A stretch of DNA of 23,071 nt from positions 1 through 23,071 of the IMG/VR virus record IMGVR_UViG_3300004448_000098. One strand, written 5' to 3'. This document shows, one piece after another, positions 13,758 to 21,308 of this stretch; the first letter of the stretch is position 1, and each line of letters starts with the position of its first letter. This stretch comes from a virus. A program made the position numbers and the translations under genes. A model generated the notes under the pieces. The model did no database searches, was not told where the DNA came from, and was given only the letters and a program-made list of their open reading frames with translations.

Positions 13758-14777
13758 TCACTTAGCCCAGCGGGAAAGTGCTTGGACGTAGTGGGACATT
13801 GCCTCACCTACGACCTCGTTCTCAACCTGAACGTCTTCGGTGACAGTAGTCACTTCGGGTTTGGTAGAGAAATACGACTCACGAAGGGTCGTAACCTTCC
13901 CACGGAAGGATTCTTCATCATCAAACTCAACTCCCTCAGCAAGAGATGCCAACTTTTCACGTTGTGAAAGTGACAGTCCTTCGCTCAGTTCGCTCACAAT
14001 CCCATTCTTGATATAACCGCCAACCTCTTTCGAGAGGTCAACGTTCTCTTCGATCTGTTCGTTGAGTTTAGTCTGCATAATATCAAGTTGCTCGGTCATT
14101 TCGTCAACCAAGTCAACTTTCTCATCGGGAAGATCAATGAAATTCTCGACGAAAACCTGTTTGAGACCAGTCAGGACACTCTCTGCCATTTCGGTTTTGA
14201 TACCGTGCTCAATGGCGAGCGTGTTGTCCTTAGCCCACTTGCTGACAGCAAACGACAGATACTCATCTACCTGTTCAGCAAGTTGTGCTTTGACGGTTTC
14301 AATTTCTTCTTCTAGAACCTTAGCGTAATCCTGATGGATACGTCCAAGTTCTTCATTCAAGCGGGAAACAACTGCCGCTTCAAAAATGGTTGCTGCCTTC
14401 TGTTTGAACTCTTCGCTCAGGTCTTCACCTTCGGTAAGAGCAGCAACATCAGCAGAAAGGTCGATAGTCATTGTTTCGACTTCTTCCTCAGCAATCACTT
14501 CTTCACCTTCTACCTCAGCATCTTCCTTCTTAATGGAAGCGCCTTGGGATGCAGAAGCATCAGAAGGTTTTGTAGTGGGAGCAGAAGCACTCTTGGCGAC
14601 TACCTTATACTTGTTGCTCTCATCATCGGGCTTGCTGTTCTGGGGAGTAGGACCACCCAGATCTTGTACGCCACCGAGACCGCTGCCTTCGTCAGACAGT
14701 TTACCCTGAGGGTCAGCTGCCTTAGCGCCAGCAGTTACGCTCGATTCATCTAGTGTTGTTTCAATTTTGTCAGACAT
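13758..14777 (-). CDS. 22: Prohead scaffold protein gp22
   Basis: A 339-residue main prohead core (scaffold) protein around which gp23 assembles and which gp21 later degrades. The N-terminal 100 residues are low complexity, rich in Ser, Gly, Pro, Asp and Glu. The rest is almost entirely charged helix likely to form coiled coil (about 105-285), for example EEFKQKAATIFEAAVVSRLN and KVLEEEIETVKAQLAEQVDE. No enzymatic motif is present. T4 gp22 is 269 residues; the extra length here is in the disordered N-terminus. A clear Shine-Dalgarno AAGGAG precedes the ATG, with a CATAAATA late promoter 42 bases upstream. Its position between gp21 and gp23 matches T4. Confidence 0.93.
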   Translation of the reverse strand: MSDKIETTLDESSVTAGAKAADPQGKLSDEGSGLGGVQDLGGPTPQNSKPDDESNKYKVVAKSASAPTTKPSDASASQGASIKKEDAEVEGEEVIAEEEVETMTIDLSADVAALTEGEDLSEEFKQKAATIFEAAVVSRLNEELGRIHQDYAKVLEEEIETVKAQLAEQVDEYLSFAVSKWAKDNTLAIEHGIKTEMAESVLTGLKQVFVENFIDLPDEKVDLVDEMTEQLDIMQTKLNEQIEENVDLSKEVGGYIKNGIVSELSEGLSLSQREKLASLAEGVEFDDEESFRGKVTTLRESYFSTKPEVTTVTEDVQVENEVVGEAMSHYVQALSRWAK

Positions 14778-14819
14778 TTCGGTCTCCTTAGTGCTACGAA
14801 TTGAGTGATTGCTTCTAAT

Positions 14820-14827
14820 TATTTATG
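14820..14827 (-). promoter_or_regulatory. Late promoter CATAAATA before gp22
   Basis: The minus strand reads CATAAATA at 14827-14820, seven of eight bases matching T4 TATAAATA. It begins right after the gp21 stop and lies 42 bases before the gp22 ATG, and probably drives gp22 and gp23. Confidence 0.6.
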
Positions 14828-14828
14828 A

Positions 14829-15476
14829 TTAAAGATTTTTCAGAAAATCTGAAAATGCGGAAATCTTTCTTTCAGTCAATTGACTAGCCGCAGCATTGTC
14901 AATTCTTTTCTTAATTTGGTCGATTTCTGACTCTGCAACAGAACCATTTGCCCAAACCCAGTCCTTTCCTTCCATAATGCCATTGACAAATGCATCAGGA
15001 GCAGAAGGATCAGCAACGATATCAGCAGCAGTAGCAAGCATAAAATCCTCACCAACTACCTTGACACCATTTTGTTCTCTGATAGAACCCAGACCGCGTG
15101 AGGAAACTCCCAACTTGACACCTTCGTCAAGCAATTGCTTGGCGATTTTACCCATAGGAGTTTCTAGAAGTCTTGCTTTACCAACAAAATTATTACCTTC
15201 TCTTTTCAGAGATGTAATAAGATGAGAAGCACGATCGAGATTAATACTAGGACCATCGGGATGACCCAGTTCGCCAAGAGCGCGACCAGTTCCTACATAA
15301 TTCTCGTTGTACTTAGCAACCTCACGTTCCATGATAGACATGGGATACATGCGACCATTTCGGTTTGTGATGTCGGCTTGAAGAAATACACCTTCAATAA
15401 AGGTGTTACGCTTCCCGTTCTTACCTTCGGTAATTACGATTTTAGCGTCTTCAATTTTCTCCGTTATCAGTTTCAT
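14829..15476 (-). CDS. 21: Prohead core protease gp21
   Basis: A 215-residue serine protease that matures the prohead by cutting gp23, gp22 and core proteins. The herpesvirus/T4 protease-type active site is visible: H72 in GELGHP (T4 H85) and S125/S126 in GVSSRGLGS (T4 S140). The early block FIEGVFLQADITNRNGRMYP (26-45) is also highly typical. An open frame extends 40 codons upstream to 15596, but that part lies inside the gp67-like gene. The ATG at 15476 has an AGAGGA ribosome site about 10 bases upstream and gives the start expected of gp21. It overlaps the previous gene by 26 bases. Confidence 0.93.
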   Translation of the reverse strand: MKLITEKIEDAKIVITEGKNGKRNTFIEGVFLQADITNRNGRMYPMSIMEREVAKYNENYVGTGRALGELGHPDGPSINLDRASHLITSLKREGNNFVGKARLLETPMGKIAKQLLDEGVKLGVSSRGLGSIREQNGVKVVGEDFMLATAADIVADPSAPDAFVNGIMEGKDWVWANGSVAESEIDQIKKRIDNAAASQLTERKISAFSDFLKNL

Positions 15477-15702
15477 CAGTAGGTTCCTCTTCTGTTTGGT
15501 CTGGGGGTACAGCGTCTTCTGGTTGCTCAGTATTCTCAGGACCTTCTTCTGGTACTGCGAACATTGCTTTACCAACCTCTTGCTTAATGTCGCCAATCTT
15601 ATCGAGAGCGAGTGCTTTCATTTGGGTGTCAACATAATCAGAAAGATCTTTCTGACCAGCAAACAATGCATTAACGATATCAAGTGAAGGTTGGGATGGC
15701 AT
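15451..15702 (-). CDS. 67: Prohead core protein, gp67-like
   Basis: An 83-residue protein between the portal and protease genes, where T4 encodes gp67 (80 residues), a small acidic core protein cleaved to internal peptides. The N-terminal half is a helix (PSLDIVNALFAGQKDLSDYV), the middle ends near FAVPEEGP (about 48-55), and the last 30 residues are almost all Glu, Asp, Pro, Thr and Gln, as in T4 core peptides. Assignment rests on position, size and composition rather than strong similarity, so gp68-like is also possible. No Shine-Dalgarno is seen; a TCTAAATA late-promoter-like octamer lies 21 bases before the ATG. The 3' end overlaps gp21. Confidence 0.75.
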   Translation of the reverse strand: MPSQPSLDIVNALFAGQKDLSDYVDTQMKALALDKIGDIKQEVGKAMFAVPEEGPENTEQPEDAVPPDQTEEEPTDETDNGEN

Positions 15703-15723
15703 AATGTTAATTAATACTATTAC

Positions 15724-15731
15724 TATTTAGA
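15724..15731 (-). promoter_or_regulatory. Late-promoter-like TCTAAATA before gp67
   Basis: The minus strand reads TCTAAATA at 15731-15724, across the gp20 stop. The ATG of gp67 is 21 bases downstream. The same octamer precedes gp18, and GCTAAATA precedes gp20. Confidence 0.5.
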
Positions 15732-17334
15732 TGTTTCCTTTTTCGTAATCTTTTGGATCTAGTCCTTGCTCTTCCTCTACCTCAGGTTCGGGAGGCATTA
15801 AAGACATTTCCATTTGCATTTTTTCCATCTGCTGCATCTCAGCAGGAGATACAATCAACCCTGCATCAACTTCTTGCTGCATCTGTTTGTCGATCTCTTG
15901 GAATTCAGCATCAGATTGTCTGAGAATGTTGCGGCGTAGATATTCAAGAGAGAAATACTTGCCTGCATAAGGATCCATTTGTTGAAGAAGTGCGAGACGT
16001 TCTGTCATCACCTCCTTCTCTTTCATCTCAGCAAAGTAGTTATCAGCGATAAAACTATACTGGATGTGCTCTTTCATATCATCCCACTCATCAAGTGTGA
16101 TGACACCTTTGAGAACAAGTTGAGTTCTCAGAAGATCGCTAAAAAGATCACTGAACTTTTTACGAAGTCGTGTGACAAACTTCTGGAACTTAACTTCGTC
16201 TCTTGTGATTTCGGCACTGCGTCCGACATTGAAACTGCTTTCAGATTCCAATCTAGACTCTGGAACATTCAGAGATCTATACAGTTTCTTCTGGAAATAC
16301 TTAACGTCTTCCAGTTCACCGAGGTTTTGCCCACCAGGGAGGGTAGTAATTTCTGTGCCGCGACCACCTTCACGTCTTGGCAACCAGAAGTCTTCCAGCA
16401 TAGACATGAATTTTTTGTCATCACGAATCTCACCAGTATCAGCGTTGTATACCAACTTGTTACGATAGCGAGACATCACTTCACGTAGGTACTGCTCTGC
16501 CTTTTGCTTAGGGAGATTACCAACATCAATATAAAAGATGCGCCGTTCGGGTGCTCTGGACAGACGATAAATGACCAGAGAATCCTCAATCATCCTAAGT
16601 TGATTGAGTGCCTTAATTGCCTTGTGAAGATGGGACAGTACATAGTTGCGCTGCATATCCAACTGACCAGAGTGGCAGTATGTGATAGCATCTGGGGCAA
16701 CTTTGATCCCATTGTTCTCATAACCCTTCAAACCTTTGGGTGAGTAGATGTAATACTCAATCGATTTAGGAACAATCGATGTAATTTGTGGGTCAATGAG
16801 TTGCGCTCGATCCTTAGGTTTGTCAAATTCAACAACCTTTTTGATCTTACGTGGATCGATATACCTTAACTCTGTAATTCCAGCAGTAGGATTCTTAGTA
16901 TCGATCATCTTATGATAGAACAAGCGTCCATCGATATACCATCGACGGAAGATATCATACGCTTTCCTATCAAAATCTAGAAGAACTAGAACATTAACGA
17001 ACTCTTCTCGGATTCTGTTTTTCAGAGTCTGAGAGACTTTTAAGTGTTGGAGGTCAATATCCACGGGGTGATCATTTAGATCCCCAGCAATCGCTTCGTT
17101 GACTACATCATTAATAGCAGCATCCGCTTCGGGATGCAGAGACATCTCACGATATCTGCCGATCAAATCTGCTTCGCTTGCTTTATTAGCAGCGTCACCC
17201 ATCTCAACATATTGACCAAAATGCCCACCTGCTGAAATAGGTTGGGCAGCATCGTCTGATTCTTTACGAACAAAAGAAGGACCAGTTGCCTGACCCTTCT
17301 TTCTGTCTAACGAATAACCAAATAGTTGAGACAT
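15727..17334 (-). CDS. 20: Portal vertex protein gp20
   Basis: A 535-residue portal protein, a dodecameric ring at one head vertex that starts prohead assembly, carries DNA in and joins the tail. Length agrees with T4 gp20 (524). The family stretch is strong through the middle: DVVNEAIAGD (about 56-65), RRWYIDGRLFYHK, ELRYIDPRKI, the YVLSHLHKAIKALNQLRM helix and RIFYIDVGNLPK, then LPGGQNLGELEDVKYFQKK and the SRLESESSFNVGR segment. The acidic C-terminal helix tail is Met/Gln/Glu rich. A TTG codon directly before the ATG is in frame, but the ATG at 17334 (MSQLFGYS) is the ordinary choice. A late-promoter-like GCTAAATA lies 26 bases upstream. Confidence 0.96.
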   Translation of the reverse strand: MSQLFGYSLDRKKGQATGPSFVRKESDDAAQPISAGGHFGQYVEMGDAANKASEADLIGRYREMSLHPEADAAINDVVNEAIAGDLNDHPVDIDLQHLKVSQTLKNRIREEFVNVLVLLDFDRKAYDIFRRWYIDGRLFYHKMIDTKNPTAGITELRYIDPRKIKKVVEFDKPKDRAQLIDPQITSIVPKSIEYYIYSPKGLKGYENNGIKVAPDAITYCHSGQLDMQRNYVLSHLHKAIKALNQLRMIEDSLVIYRLSRAPERRIFYIDVGNLPKQKAEQYLREVMSRYRNKLVYNADTGEIRDDKKFMSMLEDFWLPRREGGRGTEITTLPGGQNLGELEDVKYFQKKLYRSLNVPESRLESESSFNVGRSAEITRDEVKFQKFVTRLRKKFSDLFSDLLRTQLVLKGVITLDEWDDMKEHIQYSFIADNYFAEMKEKEVMTERLALLQQMDPYAGKYFSLEYLRRNILRQSDAEFQEIDKQMQQEVDAGLIVSPAEMQQMEKMQMEMSLMPPEPEVEEEQGLDPKDYEKGNI

Positions 17335-17360
17335 CAAATGAAAGTAATTACTTCAACTAT

Positions 17361-17368
17361 TATTTAGC
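17361..17368 (-). promoter_or_regulatory. Late-promoter-like GCTAAATA before gp20
   Basis: The minus strand reads GCTAAATA at 17368-17361 in the short gap after gp19, 26 bases before the portal ATG. It differs from T4 TATAAATA in the first two positions. Confidence 0.48.
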
Positions 17369-17388
17369 AGATTCAATTAGAGACATTA

Positions 17389-18102
17389 TCAGGTGTTGCT
17401 TCTGCCACGCTTATTGCGGTTGCGACGGCGACGATTTGGTCTACCATTAGACATGTTAGTGTCATCAGTTTTCTCCCAGTATTGAACCTGGAATTCAACT
17501 GTGTACTCCTCAGCGGTATCATTACTATCCCATGCAAGATCAATTGCAGAGATATTAGAAGGCCAGATACCTTCAAATCTGTATGAACCGTTAGAACCAC
17601 CCTGTCTATCTAGGTGATCGACAACTGCGCTCGCCTGATAATCAGCAATCGTTTCAGCACTCTGATAGTTAAACTGATTGTACTGCATGTACTCAGCCCA
17701 TCTTTCCATGTGCTCACGCAATTGCATGGACTCTTCGTTCATGATGGTGACCGTCCATGGTTCAAACGTTCTATCACCAGCGATCTTCAATTGACGACCA
17801 CGGAAAGGAACTTCAACCACACCGATAGTAGATGCAGGCAAGTTTGCTGCCTTCACCAAGAAAGTGGTCTTTTCAGAAATACCACCATTACCACTTCTTC
17901 TTTCTCCTCTACCTTTTCTGTTGCCACCGCGTGGTGACTCGTTACCATCAAATGATGGGAACTGAATAGTAACTTGGAATAGATTAGGTCTTGACAGTTC
18001 CTGAATTCTTTCTCTGAAATTCAGAATGGAAGCAGCAGATTCTACCTGGTTTCTGGAACTTGGATTCCTGCGCTTATTAGTTTGTCTAATTGGACTTGAC
18101 AT
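17389..18102 (-). CDS. 19: Tail tube protein gp19
   Basis: A 237-residue tail tube subunit that forms the inner conduit of the contractile tail. The family core begins NLFQVTIQFPSF (40-51) and continues with ANLPAST (86-92), VPFRGRQLKI (98-107), FEPWTV (113-118), a long helix with MERWAEYMQY (132-141), and the FEGIWPSNISAIDL (176-189) and EYTVEFQVQYWE (199-210) strands. T4 gp19 is only 163 residues. The extra length comes from a Gly/Arg-rich insertion at about 52-75, the N-terminal 35 residues and a very basic C-terminal tail (RPNRRRRNRNKRGR, 221-234). The ATG at 18102 has an AGGAGA ribosome site. No late-promoter octamer is seen upstream, so it may be read from the gp18 promoter. Confidence 0.9.
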   Translation of the reverse strand: MSSPIRQTNKRRNPSSRNQVESAASILNFRERIQELSRPNLFQVTIQFPSFDGNESPRGGNRKGRGERRSGNGGISEKTTFLVKAANLPASTIGVVEVPFRGRQLKIAGDRTFEPWTVTIMNEESMQLREHMERWAEYMQYNQFNYQSAETIADYQASAVVDHLDRQGGSNGSYRFEGIWPSNISAIDLAWDSNDTAEEYTVEFQVQYWEKTDDTNMSNGRPNRRRRNRNKRGRSNT

Positions 18103-18167
18103 TTTGGGGGTTTCTCCTGGGGAAGAATAATTAAGTGAATGTCATTATATAAAAGGGAATTATGAAG

Positions 18168-18185
18168 GGGGAGGTTACCCTCCCC
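18168..18185 (-). terminator. GTAA-tetraloop hairpin after gp18
   Basis: Eight bases after the gp18 stop, the minus strand forms GGGGAGG-GTAA-CCTCCCC: a perfect 7-bp stem with a GNRA tetraloop. There is no T run immediately after it, so it could be a leaky terminator, an mRNA 3'-end stabiliser or a site that sets the gp18/gp19 ratio. Confidence 0.55.
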
Positions 18186-18193
18186 AGTGGTTA

Positions 18194-20995
18194 TTAACCA
18201 GTGATCTCAGCGAAGGAAGCGCCAGTACGTGTAGCAGTGAAGCGCAGTGTGATGAAGTTGATGGAGCGTGTGGGTTTCACGAAGATTTCCGCGAAGAACT
18301 CACCACGATCGATTGCATCATCAGGGTTGTTGCTTGCGTCACAAACAACCAGGTAGTCTTCAACACCACGACGTGACTGAACACCTCTGAGGTAAGGGTC
18401 AACAATGTCGTTGAAGGACTGACGAGTAAACTCATCGTTGATTTCAAAGAGTTGTGCCTTAGCAGCATCAGAGATTGCTCTCTCGATCACCAGGAACAAA
18501 CGACGCACGTTGATGCGATCGAATGCAGAAGGTGTTGCAAGTCCAGTCTTATCACCGAAGAGGACAATACCTTCGCCAGGGAAGGCGACGATAGGGTTGA
18601 CTCTTGCAGAGTACAAATCATCTCTCTCTTCTTTCAGAGGAGAGTAAGCAAGTTTAACAGCGTTACGGATCTGTCCTCTGGTGAAACCAGCAGGAGAGAA
18701 CCAAGGTTCTGCTTCAATTGCAGTGTCAAGTACCAATCCAGCAATATCAGCGTTGCAAGGAATGTAACGATACTTGTCGTTATACTTGTCGTAGATATAC
18801 TTATAGTTGTTATCGAAAACAACATAAGAACTAGAAGACAGTTTGTTGAAGTATTCGACAGTCTTGGAGACGATCTCTCTGCTATTAGGAACACCAAGGA
18901 TGGCATCGCGAGGGGCAGAAACGAATGCTAGGCAATCTTGACGTGTCTCGGCAAGATCAATCATCTTCTGTGCCTTAGCAACAGAATCTTCGTCATTACT
19001 CAGGGCAGGTCCCATGATGACATAATCAATTTCTTCGGTCTCGGGATCGGAGAACAGATCATAAGAATCAAACAACTTGTCACGCTCAGCAGAGTAACCA
19101 TCAGCACCACCGCGAAGTTGATACTTCAACGTAGAGGTGTTCTTGGTGTTAATCAGTGGTTGTGCCAGGAGGCTTGTGCCAGTAGGATCGTCAAGTGACA
19201 GGATAGAATAAGTATTCTTGAACAAGTCAAACTTCTTATTCAGAACAGCACCACCAACATCACCAGTCAAGGAGACATTAACGTCAAAGATTTGGGTGCT
19301 CTCATGTGCTCCCCAGAAGATGTACTCCGAAGATGCTTTGATTACATCTTTGTAGTACAGGTTTCCACCTTGTGGAGTCTTAGCATCAGATGCCTTAGAA
19401 ACATCCAAGAATTTTTCAAGGATTGAACCAGGAACGCCAGTGATACCACCATCGCCATCGATGACCAGGACGTGCATCAAGTCGCGGAATCCACCACGCT
19501 CGCTTGCCCATACACTAGTGCCAGGACGTGCTGCAACACTCGACCACTTCTGCTTGTTTCCATAAACTCTGGAAGCATACTCAGACTCAACAGCACCAAT
19601 GGTGACGTTGTTGCCATCGTTGACATCACCGCTAAGGGTGCTAGAATCTTTAATAACAACGTTGTTGTAGAAACTCTTAGATCCTTCGTCAAGAACCACA
19701 GTGGCACGACGCTGAACCAACGTTGGTTTGGCGGTGTTACCAGTAGCAGAACCAGGAGAACCGCTGTTGTCAGCAAGTTCCGTGATCAGCATATCCACAT
19801 CAAGGTGACGTGAAGATGAACTGTCAACAGTAAGTTCCAACTTACGATTAGCAGGTTCGTATGCCAAGATACGACCAGTGACGTTACCACTGTCAGCAGT
19901 AAAGAAGTTATCTGCCTTGAACTCACCAACCAGATCAACACCAGGTTTTAGAGTAAGCACCAAAGAGTAACTAAAAATCTGACCGAAGATGTTAGCAGCA
20001 GAGTAAGAGATTTTCTTACCAGCAGTCATCTGCCACTCTGCTTCGTCAGTACCTGGTTCGTTCAAGAACAGAACCTGGTCGGGACCAGCGTCAGTGGTCA
20101 GGATGCGAATGCTGTTGCCATAGGTGCCAGGAGTACGTGCAGCAAACTTCCAGTTGTTGGCAGCATACTCGGTAGTTGCCTCATATGTGTCAACATTCTT
20201 AATCAGCGGAGGTGTAACACCAGTGCTGGTTTGCTCGTTAATTGTAGTCTGATTGACGTTAACAGTAAGCAGATCAATAGCAGTTGCGTCGGTATGAGCA
20301 GTAGCAGTTGTTTGTAGTTGTGCTCTACTAACAGTCAGATCATTACCACTAACACCAGTAACTTGAAGAACCTCAGTACCAATCTCAATATAGGAGTTGG
20401 TTACAGCACCCAAAGTTGCAACAGAAGTTACAGTAATGGTAGTTGCGCTAGCAGCAAGAGTTCCACCTTGGTTAAGAGGAGTGGTTGTACCAGCATCCTT
20501 AAATTGGGTAACTTGGGATCCACCCGCGTGAGATACTGCCGATGTTGAGAACTGACCACGAGTAACCGTCAGATCATTACCAGAGACAGCAGTAACTACA
20601 AGAATTTCAGCATCAACTACAAGACGATCGCCAATGTCAAAACCAGTGGCATTAAGGACCGACAGGGTTGTGTCTGTACCAGTAAAAAGTGTTGCTGTAA
20701 ATGTTGCAGTGTCGATAGCATTTTTCAATGCAGAGTTATCTGCACGGACTACCTTTACTGTACCGCCATACAACATAAATTGTGCGATACTAAACCAATA
20801 CTCGAAGTTTTGGTCATTGGGTTCACCGAATACTTCGATGAGTTCTCTTTCGGAAGAAATACTTACAATCTCTTCGACGGGTCCCTGGGAAAAGGTACCA
20901 ACCATAGCGCCAACGTTATCGATCGTTGCGTTAATTGTGTTGGTAAGATCTCTTTCCTGGACCAATACACCTGGTGAAATCTGTGTGTTGGCCAT
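18194..20995 (-). CDS. 18: Tail sheath protein gp18
   Basis: A 933-residue contractile sheath subunit. The N-terminus SPGVLVQERDLT (7-18), with GAMVGTFSQGPVEEIV (29-44), is the standard start of T4-type sheath proteins, and the C-terminal domain is typical: VFDNNYKYIYDKYNDKYRYI, then FSPAGFTRGQIRNAVKLAYS, FGDKTGL and NVRRLFLVIERAIS. T4 gp18 is 659 residues. Much of the excess is an insertion at about 105-245 that contains two copies of a beta-rich unit ending in VSGNDLTV-[ST]-R. The start has an AGGAGA ribosome site about 12 bases upstream and a TCTAAATA late-promoter-like box 40 bases upstream. It is the largest gene of the window and is followed by a stable hairpin. Confidence 0.95.
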   Translation of the reverse strand: MANTQISPGVLVQERDLTNTINATIDNVGAMVGTFSQGPVEEIVSISSERELIEVFGEPNDQNFEYWFSIAQFMLYGGTVKVVRADNSALKNAIDTATFTATLFTGTDTTLSVLNATGFDIGDRLVVDAEILVVTAVSGNDLTVTRGQFSTSAVSHAGGSQVTQFKDAGTTTPLNQGGTLAASATTITVTSVATLGAVTNSYIEIGTEVLQVTGVSGNDLTVSRAQLQTTATAHTDATAIDLLTVNVNQTTINEQTSTGVTPPLIKNVDTYEATTEYAANNWKFAARTPGTYGNSIRILTTDAGPDQVLFLNEPGTDEAEWQMTAGKKISYSAANIFGQIFSYSLVLTLKPGVDLVGEFKADNFFTADSGNVTGRILAYEPANRKLELTVDSSSSRHLDVDMLITELADNSGSPGSATGNTAKPTLVQRRATVVLDEGSKSFYNNVVIKDSSTLSGDVNDGNNVTIGAVESEYASRVYGNKQKWSSVAARPGTSVWASERGGFRDLMHVLVIDGDGGITGVPGSILEKFLDVSKASDAKTPQGGNLYYKDVIKASSEYIFWGAHESTQIFDVNVSLTGDVGGAVLNKKFDLFKNTYSILSLDDPTGTSLLAQPLINTKNTSTLKYQLRGGADGYSAERDKLFDSYDLFSDPETEEIDYVIMGPALSNDEDSVAKAQKMIDLAETRQDCLAFVSAPRDAILGVPNSREIVSKTVEYFNKLSSSSYVVFDNNYKYIYDKYNDKYRYIPCNADIAGLVLDTAIEAEPWFSPAGFTRGQIRNAVKLAYSPLKEERDDLYSARVNPIVAFPGEGIVLFGDKTGLATPSAFDRINVRRLFLVIERAISDAAKAQLFEINDEFTRQSFNDIVDPYLRGVQSRRGVEDYLVVCDASNNPDDAIDRGEFFAEIFVKPTRSINFITLRFTATRTGASFAEITG
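20267..20671 (-). repeat. Tandem duplicated domain inside gp18
   Basis: Residues about 109-165 and 185-243 of gp18 align with each other: TTLSVLNAT versus TTITVTSVA, then VDAEILVVTAVSGNDLTVTR versus IGTEVLQVTGVSGNDLTVSR, then a (T/S)-A-x-(S/T)-H end. The DNA also repeats, with near-identical stretches around 20334-20354 and 20564-20584 on the plus strand. Confidence 0.75.
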
Positions 20996-21035
20996 CTTTG
21001 CTTGTTCTCCTGATAAGTTCAGTGGATGCTATTAT

Positions 21036-21043
21036 TATTTAGA
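21036..21043 (-). promoter_or_regulatory. Late-promoter-like TCTAAATA before gp18
   Basis: The minus strand reads TCTAAATA at 21043-21036 in the 88-base gap between the zinc-ribbon gene and gp18, 40 bases before the gp18 ATG. It lies in a small AT palindrome (ATTATTCTAAATAAT). Confidence 0.5.
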
Positions 21044-21083
21044 ATAATCCCTTCTTCCACTGGGGAAACAAGACGTGAACCTA

Positions 21084-21308
21084 CTACCAGTCAGGGTATT
21101 CGTACCTTGTGCTATCTATAATTCTTGATTTAGATACTCTTTTTATAGTACATGTTTTACATTCATATGAGTATGCACTAGGGGTGTGTCCCCTATCCTT
21201 TCTAGTCAAGTAAAAGTTATCTAATAAATCTTGTGTAGTATTGCATACCCTACACATTCGTTGAGTCAGAAATAAATGTTCTAATTCAAACTCATCTTCT
21301 AGGTTCAT
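21084..21308 (-). CDS. Small zinc-ribbon protein between gp17 and gp18
   Basis: A 74-residue protein with two Cys pairs, C19-x2-C22 and C50-x2-C53, spaced 27 residues apart: MCRVCNTTQ, then YSYECKTCTIKRV. This pattern is a treble-clef or zinc-ribbon knuckle, seen in many small phage proteins and in the zinc part of HNH/endonuclease VII-type enzymes. The H-N-H catalytic residues are not evident here, so nuclease function is not claimed. The N-terminus is acidic (MNLEDEFELEH). An upstream GTG at 21320 could add four residues, but the ATG at 21308 overlaps the gp17 stop in ATGA and is preferred. Its place in the packaging and tail operon is notable, but its function is unknown. Confidence 0.65.
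   Translation of the reverse strand: MNLEDEFELEHLFLTQRMCRVCNTTQDLLDNFYLTRKDRGHTPSAYSYECKTCTIKRVSKSRIIDSTRYEYPDW

Noticed and set aside
14334-14753. 139-codon plus-strand frame opposite gp22
   Set aside because: It mirrors the low-complexity gp22 N-terminus; no independent support.
14829-15596. 255-codon version of gp21 starting at 15596
   Set aside because: The added 40 residues lie in another frame of the gp67-like gene, look unlike gp21, and a better ribosome site precedes the ATG at 15476.
15979-16488. 169-codon plus-strand frame opposite gp20
   Set aside because: It is antisense to highly conserved portal sequence with no initiation signals or recognisable domains.
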